Source: Oxytricha trifallax
Lineage: Eukaryota; Ciliophora; Spirotrichea; Sporadotrichida; Oxytrichidae
Direction of reading: 5' to 3'
DNA: 64,000 nucleotides
NCBI GenBank assembly: GCA_000711775.1
Contig: ARYC01017818.1
Span: 29,551-93,550 of the forward strand
Shown here: positions 55,795-64,000 of the stretch, piece after piece
How positions within the stretch are numbered: position 1 is the first letter of the stretch
Layout of the letters: each line of letters starts with the position of its first letter
The notes under the pieces: generated by a model
Database searches by the model: none
Seen by the model: only the letters and a program-made list of their open reading frames with translations
What the model was told of the DNA's origin: nothing
Translations under genes and position numbers: made by a program

Positions 55795-57474
55795 TTATAT
55801 TTCAAATTTTTTATTATACTCTGCAAATTTTGCTTCTAATTTTTTGATTTCATCATGCTACCAAGTGTTTCCATCATCGTCGATGCTTGGCTTTGAGAAT
55901 TTTACTGTCTTCTTTAATTTCAATGCTGAAAGTTATTTTTGCATGTGATTTTAATTTTCCTTGAGAGCATTATCATCTGATTGGGAGTGATCAACGTTTT
56001 CTTGTTGAGCAGCAGATGTTATGTTATACTTCTTTATAATTCCTGAACCAGGCAGTGGCACTATACAGAATGTTTATAATAAAGACTGTAGTTACTTACA
56101 CTTGTTTTAAATAAAGAACTACTCAGCAATATTTCTATCCAGTTCTTTGATGGGATCATCAACCAAAATTTCCAGTTTCTTTAATCTCATAGTCAGCTCA
56201 TACTTGAATCTAACTTAAGACGATATTGGGTTACCATCGATTGATGACTCCTGCAAGTTCTGTAAACTCTAGAGTGCATCTAGAGCCTTTTTATCGTTAA
56301 AAATCTCGTTATTCAAGAGTCCCAAAACTTGTAACTTAGAAAGAGATTTTATAGGGTCGATAACCAGGATGTGATTTCTGTTAAGCCATAATTTCTAGAG
56401 TAACACTAAATCTTCCAAGGGTCTAAACAAAAATTAAAAAGGTAACTTCTATCTTACTAGATTTCTGAGATTTAATTGAAACTCAAATTAAGCTCAACAA
56501 GAGTTGATATTTAGCAGATACCATATATACCCTTGATCAAGTTGTGAGTTGCATAAATGGCCTCGTAATTTACAAGATCTTCTAATTTAAAACCATTCTG
56601 TTTGTTGTCGTCAAATATCTTAATGTTCTTTTCTCTTACAATCACCTTTAAATTAAGTTGAATTAATTTCATTATATAACTGCTTATATTAAGCTCGTCA
56701 CATTAGGAAGCATCGAGAGCATAGCTTTGGTGACTCTGACTCCGCTCTCAGTATTTTTAGGTTTCTTGCGATTATTAAATTCACCTATATCTTCTTCAAT
56801 CTTTCGCTCTATAGCTTCTAAAGTCATTATCTTTTTCTTGATTATCTATTCGTCTTTCTTAGTCATAGTAGCTGCAGTTTGAGGGCGTATTTAGAAATTT
56901 TAGTTGTTCCCACCCATCATTTCTTTCAAAATATTGGCTTATTATATAGAGACTTGAGGGTTTTATCTGCCATGTGAAGTTATTAGTCGAGGTGCAGCCT
57001 GGAAAAACCAAATTTAGTCTGATTTGTTTTATCTTCTTAAAATATTTTCTATGGTTAACCTTGCAGTTCTTTTCTTTGGATAGGTGTAGCGACATTCATA
57101 TTAATCTAATCTCTGGTTAACTATTGAGGCTTCTTTGGGGATATTATTGGAGCATGCCTACGCTCAATATGCTATTTAAGTATGTCTGCATTCACAAATT
57201 TCCTCCCGCATGCTCCGCAGGGACAGCCGTATTACTCATCATCTTTCGTTGAAGAAAAGTTACCTTTATACTGCCTGCGCTGACTACTCATAGCAGTTGA
57301 TGTATAAATCTATTAAGAATCCTCATCATTACTCTCCTCCCAATCTTCCTAAATGTCTACATCTTCATCCTCTGGATCTGTGTATTTATTGTCGTTTTCA
57401 TCAACACTGTTATTATCTCCACTACTAGATTAATCTAGAATTTCAAGCTTCTTATTATTGATTGCTGACTCCAT
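55795..57474 (-). CDS. C2H2-finger and leucine-rich-repeat protein
   Basis: ATG at 57474 (MESAINNKKLEILDQ), acidic N-terminus (DPEDEDVDIQEDWEESNDED), then one C2H2 finger CPCGACGRKFVNADILKQHIERRH (about 57225-57165). A later block TKKDEQIIKKKIMTLEAIER is coiled. LRR segments follow: PLEDLVLLQKLWLNRNHILV, IDPIKSLSKLQVLGLLNNEI and LDALQSLQNLQESSIDGNPI, then a cap (VRFKYELTMRLKKLEILVDD). After a GTAAGT intron (about 56090) the tail LPGSGIIKKYNITSAAQQEN continues to about 55800. A frame change near 56930 suggests an IES. LRR call secure; whether the finger belongs to the same gene rests on strand and order. Start is divergent from the next gene, about 80-130 bp away. Confidence 0.6.
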
Positions 57475-57599
57475 TTTAATAAGTTATAATTTATTGCGAT
57501 TATGTTAATGTTCATATTTCAAATTTAAATTTATCATATAATTCTCACTAATTGAGGATTCATGGAATTAATAATTATTAAATTAAATTTTATTCAATA

Positions 57600-58470
57600 A
57601 TTTTGTGCAGAGTAAATTGAAACTACAACAGAGACATTTCGATCATGCATACAAGGAATACGAAAGACTCAGGATGGAACTCAAGAATATGTACATTTTG
57701 GAGGAAGAAAATAAAGATCTTAAATTAATTATTGCAAATAAAATTAAGTATTTTTGAATAGAGGATATTTAACTTTAGTTAAGAATCTCAGAGAAGAGCT
57801 TGACCAACTAAAATCGTTAACCTATGAGGAAAAAGTGAGGTAATTAGTAGATGAAAACTACAATTTGAAGAAGAGAAACGGCATGCTCCTCATCCAAGTG
57901 TCTGAAATAGAATCTAAAACTAATGATCTCTCTAGGTATCACTATTGTTTTTACAAAACAATTTCCATTTAAACTAAGAGTTTGTGATATTTTGTTCTTA
58001 TAATAGGATGATCTACTGGACTAGCAGAAGAATATGAGAAACAATATGAATATGGCCAGACCATCAACGAGTGCAGGGGCTTTCATGAGAAAAAAAGATG
58101 ACATGATGATGGTTAATGAAGATTTCATGGAGCTACAAGAATCAGCTCAGGATGACTTCGACAAGGAACTCAATGATTTGATTATGAAGAACCAGAAAAG
58201 ACTGGCTGAGCTGCAAAGCGAAGTAAAGTAAGACTGCTTATAATTTCTTTTTATGAAATTTCCTAAAGATTTTATTACAATAGAGAAGTCAATAAGATCG
58301 TGGGTGAGCCAGTATTCTATGTCAGAAAATAAAGTCAGTCAGAACAGTCAAAGCTGAAAGTAAAGGGCTCAATATCAAGCCATAGTAGAGTTCACACAGA
58401 GTCAAAGCACTTGGGGCAGACTTCATAGATGAAAACGATGAAAATTATTGAAAGATATTACAAAGATTGA
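57600..58470 (+). CDS. Coiled-coil protein with short introns
   Basis: After an acceptor TTGTGCAG at about 57611 the protein reads SKLKLQQRHFDHAYKEYERL ... MELKNMYILEEENKDLK, then VKNLREELDQLKSLTYEEKV, DENYNLKKRNGMLLIQVSEI. A 72-nt intron (about 57936-58007) is followed by DDLLDQQKNMRNNMNMARPS, and another short intron (about 58228-58283) leads to EVNKIVGEPVFYVRKQSQSE and TGA at 58468. Heptads dominate; no other domain. The first exon or MDS is not located. Confidence 0.5.
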
Positions 58471-58479
58471 ATATCATTT

Positions 58480-58870
58480 AAATACTTTAAGAGATTTCCT
58501 GAACTAGTGCATTAACTGATTATTCTTAATAGTAATAGTTCACATAAGCATTATATTGTTAAATTAATTAAATAATAGTACAAGCTTTATATAATACTAG
58601 ACCTGTTTTAAAGCTCAAGATCCTTACTCTCTGAATTTAAATTAAAAAGATTGTTTGTTTAAAGTTTTTGAAAAAAATATTTTTGCTGAGTCTTAAACAC
58701 ACTTAGACTGTGTTAAAATAATCCGATAAGAGGCATAACTATAAAAATTATGTAAACTATTTGTAAAAATAATTCAGCAAGGTTGCCTAGCTTAGCTTAC
58801 ATTCAAATCCAATAAAAATTGAAACCAATTTTATATTTTGTGATTGAAAATCGAAAGACTGTAGGAATAT
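58480..58870. other. AT-rich stretch without a recognisable gene
   Basis: Region between two plus-strand genes, AT-rich, with no coding-like block, repeat or strong signal noticed. Confidence 0.35.
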
Positions 58871-58875
58871 TTATT

Positions 58876-59995
58876 GTTTGATGAAAATTTTCATTCATGA
58901 CCTATATCTGTCATAGAAAGATGGTAGAGTTTATAAGGGTGAAAATAATAATTTCAACTTAGTTTATATATTAATCAGAAATTGCTATCAAAGTTCTAAA
59001 GTAGAATGCATTACATTTTGGAGATTCCTATCTAAACTAAATAATTAAGACTTTCCAATACGGATAACAAATTCAATCAAATGTGTCTGATATTATATCT
59101 GGAACGCTTCTACTTTTAGTTTTAGCGTACTCTGTGACTCAATATTAAGCATTATCAGCACTGATCGATAAATAGTTAAGATATTCTGATTTAGCCTTTA
59201 TTATTAATTTAAGTTTTTATACCTATATAATTAAGTTTCGTAATGACACAATACCAAGAGGAACAAGTTCCTTAATTTTTACATAAAAACCTTGAAATAA
59301 CAAGTGATAGGCAAAGAAGCTCTCAGGGAACTGTATTTTATTTCAAGTTCAATCAGCCAGATCCCACTAGTGATATTGAGAAGTCTATCGAATGCATTCT
59401 AAAAATTGTAAGTTTAAGAGAATCAGATGTCTCTAAAATATTTTATTCGATGCGAAGCAATGAGCACCTTCTATTCACTAGATTTATTTGATTAATGAAG
59501 TTGGATCAAGTTAGTTAGCAAAAAGTAATATTTATATTTTTATTCGATTTCCTTTTCTTATCACAGCGTTCTTATAAAGATTTTAAGTAAAATCAGATTA
59601 GGTTTCGAGGTTTAAAGTGACCCAACATTAAATGAGAAAAGTTGGAAAATAATTCAAATATAGTATCTATAAAATGAACAAGAGACATATGATAAGGAAG
59701 AGAGAATTCTCAGGAAACTTTAAAAAAGACAGTACCCAGTTAAGAACCTAAAATAGCATACTAATTTCAACTTTAGGATTTCCAAAAATCATATCTTCGA
59801 TCAAAGGGGTGAATTAATCAGAAATTATTTTAGAGATTAGTCGACACAAATCCATTTATTATAATGTAATATACAAAAATGTATTTGAAATTTTTCTTTT
59901 TCCCAAAATCTAATCAATACGTCATTATGCACTTGGACCAAATCTAAGACTCCTACAGGAAGCCTCGTCTAAAAAGCATTTTTCAAAAGCCACCA
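58876..59995 (+). CDS. Unrecognised gene in several MDS-like blocks, ending at TBE copy C
   Basis: Block 1 (about 58881-59085): IFIHDLYLSQKDGRVYKGEN. Block 2 from ATG 59241: MTQYQEEQVPQFLHKNLEIT, GTVFYFKFNQPDPTSDIEKS, KIFYSMRSNEHLLFTRFI. Block 3 (about 59600-59870): SDPTLNEKSWKIIQIQYLQN and NFRISKNHIFDQRGELIRN. Block 4 (about 59905-60020): YVIMHLDQIQDSYRKPRLKS then PPHSKPF, running into the TBE left end. Each block shifts frame. No family recognised. Confidence 0.4.
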
Positions 59996-60129
59996 CATTC
60001 AAAACCCTTTCAGTAGTTTGATTGAATTTTTGATTGATAAAAGTAGACTATTGGTGCATACTTTATTAGGGTTTTAATAGGGTTTATGTAGGGGTTTAAT
60101 GTTTAAATATTAGTATTTTAAGTGAGAAT

Positions 60130-61173
60130 ATGCGAGGTTTGGGGTCAGTTTATGACAGTGAGTATATAGATTTATAGTTTAAGCTGCGATATGGATGTGA
60201 TGAATATAGAGAATAACTCAAGCCTGTTCTGAATTGTACGTCTATAGCAAGGCTACTCCATAAATCTCCAGCAACTGTGAGGTCTCGCTGTCTATTAGCA
60301 TTGGATTTAAAGAAATAGCATCTTAATTCTAAGCCTAAGAGACCCTTAAAATTTTAGCAGGATCTTATTGACTATCTTATTAATGATAAGACTCTTAAAT
60401 ACTGGGCTCATTTCTCTCTATCCTAGAGGGCTGTGATGTTTCATCGCCAATTTCCTGAGCTTCACATATCTGCTTAATCGATAGCTAACATATATAAAAA
60501 GAATGGAATACCTTACAAGACAGTCATTCGCATTAAGAGAGTGATTGACTTTAATGTTCCATTATATAAGAATAATTTAAATTATATATTCGATTAAATG
60601 CAGAGGTCTTAAGAGCATAATATAAAGTTCATACACGCTGATGAGGTAGTATTCACATTCAATACCTTTATATCAAGGTCTTGGTATAAGTATAGTAATA
60701 TAGAAGTTTATGATTAAAAGGTTAAGGTGTAAACTCATGCTATTCTTGGTGGAATAAGTGAAGATAGTGGCCCGAGACTTATGTTATTCACCCTCGTTCT
60801 ATAAAGACAGAATAATATATTAAGTTCTTCCAATAACTGAGAGATAAGTACGCGACTAAGAGATTATTCTATTCGTTGATAACTTGTCAGTTCATAAAAC
60901 TAAAGACTCAAGGAAGGAATATGAAAGGTTAAACATAAATCCTGTATTTAATGTTCCTTACAGCCCTTAGTTCAATGGAATTGAATTATATTGGGGGTTA
61001 TTGAATGGTCATTATAAGAAATTGCAGACTACCATCTGATGCATGATCTGAAGATAGATACAGTCGATTTTATTAAGAGTGCTGCTAAGAGAGTCAGCGA
61101 TTAGAAAGCTAAAGTATGCGCAAGGGAAGGGCGATTTTGTGTATATAAATAAGTTTTAGATTTAAGCGAATGA
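60130..61173 (+). pseudogene. TBE transposase, copy C, frameshifted
   Basis: ATG at 60130 (MRGLGSVYDSEYIDL) stays open through FIHADEVVF (first Asp), then shifts near 60770 and again near 60865. ILFVDNLSVHKTK and PQFNGIELYWG are in other frames, and a TGA follows near 61037. The end KQVLDLSE with TGA at 61171 matches copy B. It lost activity by small indels. Confidence 0.88.
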
Positions 61174-61179
61174 ATAAGT

Positions 61180-61972
61180 TCACATATTAAATTTTCCCGT
61201 AAAGGGGTTTGGCTTCTCTTTCTTTTCTTCGTCTTAAGGCTTGCTTGGGCCCATGTTTCTTCTCTTAGTGCCAGCTCCTGCATCTATTTTCTTCTCTTCT
61301 GGCTTTTATAAATCTTTGAAGAGCCTCTTACTCAATTCATGTTTTAATTGAGACTTTCTCTCTCTCTGTTTAATTTGCCGCGCTCTTTCATCAAGTATAT
61401 AGCAGTACCAGGTTTTTCTATAAAGTTAGAAGACTAAGCTTACTTGAGATGAAAGGATGCTTTTGAAATTCCTACAGCCAGGTATCATTTATTTTAATAC
61501 CTTGCTTCTCTTTTTCTTCAGGAGAGATGCTGTTGCGTTTCTTGTGAGCTTCTTAAATAACTTCATTTAAGTACTCAGGTTTCAGAGTTGCAAGAACACC
61601 AAAGAAGAAGTTTCTCTCTGGCAACTTATTTGAGAGCTATAGCTTTGATGGAAGGTAGATAGCTACTTCTGGATCACTCATAGCATCATCATAAAGGTTT
61701 GTCACTGATATTTCAGGGTAGTAAGGTATCTCTATCATCCTAATTTCATTAGACTTAAAAGCTTTTTTCTCTTCACTCAGTAATGCTTTTAAGAATGAGA
61801 TTTTAGTTCCCTCACTAAGTCGACAAGAACAATCCAACTATAATGGATTTATTAATCTTACTTAAGCACTTACCTTGCTATATCAAATATCTATAAAGGC
61901 CTCTTTACTTCGAAATTTTCCTATTAAATCTTGAGATTAAATTATCTTCATTGCATCATTCATAGACTCCAT
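61180..61972 (-). pseudogene. TBE 22-kDa-type ORF, copy C, damaged
   Basis: MESMNDAMKIIQSQDLIGKF from 61972 is disrupted near 61885; GTKISFLKALLSEEKKAF, PEISVTNLYDDAMSDPEV, LPERNFFFGVLATLKPEY, EKEKQGIKIND follow in line with copies A and B. It ends PNPFTGKFNM with TGA at 61180-61182, convergent with the transposase. Confidence 0.82.
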
Positions 61973-62538
61973 CTTGCTTCCTCTTTCTAGAAATGTAAAA
62001 GAAATTTAAAATTATGGATATCCATTCTGAACTTACTAAAATTTTACTCCTAAATAGGGAGATCCACTTGGAGGTCAACCTAAAACAGATAAATAGATAA
62101 AGATGGAGGAACTTTCTTCAAGTTTCAAAGTTTGACTTCCATTTTTATCAAATTTTCTCCATTAATTGCTCCTAATAATAATTAATTTAATTAGGTGGTG
62201 CTCCTAATTTATTTAAAACTTAATTAGGAGGTTAAATTATAGTTCAAAACCGTATTAGGTGGTACATTAAAAAAATTAAATTTTAAAACTTCCTCTCCTA
62301 AATTTACGAGAACAGATTTAGGAGCACCACCTAACTTCACAAAACACATTAAGGTGTATTTTAATGTATAAAATGGATGAAATAATATATAAATTATCTC
62401 AAAATTTTAGAAATATAAAACTAATGTCTCTCTCTCTCTGTTCCTATTAAACCTCTCTAAATCTTTGGGAATATGCACTTACTTGTGTATAAAGGTAGAT
62501 TTTAAACAGCTTATATAATTACTAAAAGTATTTATAAA

Positions 62539-63129
62539 ATGAGCGGCAACTTACTAAGAAAAGTGGCATTGCTAGGTATTAGCCTGCAAAAACTTTCTTT
62601 CATGAATTAAAAGAAAATTGAGACTTGCGATGCATATACCTAGTACGAACCTGAAATTCTCTAACCTTAGGTCTCAGACTTTGAATAACAATTCAGTTGT
62701 TAAATAGAAATGCATAGCTAAGAAATTAAATGCGAAGTTCCAATAAAAAAAGTTAAAGAGGAGGAAGAGAAAAAAGAAATTAAAGCATTACATTTATGTG
62801 AAGAGTGTGAGAAGAACTTCACTTATAAATCTGCACTTAAACTTCATATCTTAGAGTAGCATTCTAACAAGCCTAAGTTCTATCTTAAGCATGATAAGAT
62901 AGATGGAAAATATTTTTGCCCTTATTGCAATAAGCAATATAATCATTCAAGAGATTTAAAAGTTCACCTTTAAAACCATCATGGCAAGAAGTTTGAAGTC
63001 ATAGATCCTGAGACTGGTGAGGTCTTACTTCAAAAAAAAAGCCAAGAGACCCTTTAGAATTAGCTAAAATTTGTATAATTTGAAAGAATGATTAATTTTT
63101 AGATCAACAACTTAAAGAATATACGATGA
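62539..63129 (+). pseudogene. TBE zinc-finger ORF, copy C, kinase domain absent
   Basis: ATG at 62539 (MSGNLLRKVALLGISL) to TGA at 63127, 196 codons. Fingers CEECEKNFTYKSALKLHILEQH and YFCPYCNKQYNHSRDLKVHL with the spacer KPKFYLKHDKIDGK shared with copies A and B. The kinase region never follows; the frame ends in unrelated Asn/Ile-rich codons. It shows the probable true N-terminus of the family protein. Confidence 0.75.
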
Positions 63130-63169
63130 CAGATTCCCTTCTTTACTAGAGTCATCTTTTATCAGTACA

Positions 63170-64000
63170 TCAAGATTTGGACATTTTTCTGTAGGCGCTC
63201 TCTCCGATCAGTTGCTTTAAATCTTCAAGACTCTCAATGACATCGTGGTCTTTTTGGGCGTCATTTACCGCTTCTATAAGCATCTTGCTGAATCGCTTTT
63301 TGTAAATCAAAGCTACAAGTTATTCTAACTTGTCAAATCTCTCGATTGATATTTTCTTCATCTTGAGTAGTATCTGGTGCTTGGGTAAGTTAGATACTGG
63401 AAAAAATTTTGACTGCAATGCACCCATGCTTCTTGAGCTCCTGCCTCTCTTTTACAAATATTAACTCTCGGATGTGATCTCACAAGCTATAAGCACTGAA
63501 GCATCAGTTCTAAATCTGGTATTGTAGCCAAAACTCTCGTCCTGAGTTAGTATCAACACCCCATTTTGCCATGATTCAATTTCTTCTAAAGTGTCTTGAG
63601 AGATACCTGTTTTTACTCTTAATTTACAAATTTATTCTATCTTGTTTTTCACATTGGCTTTCTCACAATCATCACAAAAGATGATGAAAGGGACAGCCTG
63701 ACCGCATTCTTTGATTTCGCTCTCAATTTTCGATAGCCTTTCTTCAGCACTTGAGCAGACGATTACATCACCACCTTAATCCTATCTCAGCTCATGCAAT
63801 TATTCATACTCGCTTTTGAATCTTAAAATTTTTGGTCTGATGCATACTTGGGCAAGCACTCTTTAGATCCCCTAATCGCAGGTGGCACTGAACATGTAGG
63901 ACCTAGTCAGCCCTATATCCCAGATCCCTTGCAACTTTCCATCGTGACAGTAGAATGGATTCTTCCATGTTATTTGATCGAATTCATCGATTATTAAAAT
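63170..64000 (-). CDS. SF2 helicase-like protein, C-terminal part
   Basis: The clean frame enters from the right edge and ends with TGA at 63170-63172, about 276 codons. Motif II is ILIIDEFDQ (DExD type), motif III MFSATCDQG, then helicase-C features: DVIVCSSAEERLSKIESEI, VPFIIFCDDCEKAN, GVLILTQDESFGYNTRF, VLIACEITSESQYLQKRGRS with SRS (motif VI). Atypical spacing means it is not a standard DEAD-box protein; SecA-like or other SF2 proteins are possible. The intactness contrasts with several damaged neighbours. Its 3' end is 41 bp from the broken zinc-finger ORF of TBE copy C. Confidence 0.7.

Larger units (their letters stand above)
60000..63129. mobile_element. TBE copy C, right part missing
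   Basis: The left end is eroded (CAAAACCCTTTCAG at 60000) with ATT before it. Order as in copy A: transposase (+), 22-kDa-type ORF (-), zinc-finger ORF (+). No kinase domain and no right inverted repeat are found before the helicase-like gene at 63170, so the element is truncated at about 63130. A palindromic repeat cluster (about 62160-62340, TTAATTAGG, GGTGCTCCTAA) sits in the bidirectional gap. Confidence 0.85.

Noticed and set aside
1..64000. Euplotes-type code (TGA=Cys) or general TGA=Trp
   Set aside because: TAA/TAG are read through as Q in many conserved proteins, TGA ends the transposases and the helicase-like gene, and clean genes use TGG for every Trp.
1..64000. tRNA, rRNA or CRISPR features
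   Set aside because: I saw no cloverleaf-like sequence with conserved tRNA boxes, no rRNA, and no regularly spaced direct repeats; a tRNA scan would be needed to exclude tRNAs fully.

Overview
The window reads as germline (micronuclear) DNA of a hypotrich (stichotrich) ciliate close to Oxytricha/Sterkiella. Long coding stretches appear only when TAA and TAG are read as glutamine and TGA as the single stop. Introns are short (about 38-42 nt, GTAAGT...TAG), bulk DNA is very AT-rich, and coding blocks are interrupted by short AT-rich segments bounded by small direct repeats (pointers), as expected for MDS/IES organisation. Three transposons have ends made of C4A4-type telomere-like sequence and carry the three genes of the Oxytricha telomere-bearing elements (TBE): a DDE transposase, a 22-kDa-type ORF and a zinc-finger/kinase ORF. 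The species call is inference.

Layout: 1-1860 (-) Prp18-like splicing factor; 2.0-3.1 kb (-) CS/p23-domain protein; 3.2-4.05 kb a TA-flanked MITE; 4.5-9.9 kb (+) a MORN fragment and two unrecognised genes; 10.1-13.0 kb (-) major vault protein; 13.7-19.45 kb (+) Q/N-rich genes; 19.46-23.49 kb TBE copy A; 23.54-24.74 kb an internally deleted mini-TBE; 25.2-28.0 kb (-) calpain; 28.4-29.5 kb (-) unknown; 29.6-30.5 and 36.4-36.6 kb (+) an L-type-lectin-like gene split by TBE copy B (30.49-36.37 kb), which itself contains two large palindromic insertions; 37.1-39.9 kb (+) an FN3-like gene and a clean 413-codon ORF; 40.2-41.2 kb a nested repeat structure holding a GC-rich EF-hand-like fragment; 41.7-44.6 kb (+) unknown; 44.8-46.2 kb (-) FHA protein; 47.1-48.7 kb (+) DHHC palmitoyltransferase; 49.3-50.15 kb (+) Q/N-rich; 50.3-52.5 kb (+) DONSON-like; 52.7-55.7 kb (+) REXO4-like exonuclease plus a second exonuclease-like block; 55.8-57.5 kb (-) C2H2/leucine-rich-repeat gene; 57.6-58.5 kb (+) coiled coil; 58.9-60.0 kb (+) unknown; 60.0-63.1 kb truncated TBE copy C; 63.2-64 kb (-) SF2-helicase-like gene entering from the right.

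The host genes look functionally unrelated (splicing, vault, protease, palmitoylation, replication, RNA processing), as is usual when each gene ends up on its own nanochromosome. Several of them, notably Prp18, the CS protein, MVP and the N-terminal half of calpain, carry one-base frameshifts or in-frame TGA, while others (helicase, transposase A, calpain C-terminal half, the 413-codon ORF) are clean. This suggests decayed germline paralogues or uneven sequence quality. All work was done by eye; family assignments rest on motifs, not searches, and boundaries of MDS-built genes are approximate.
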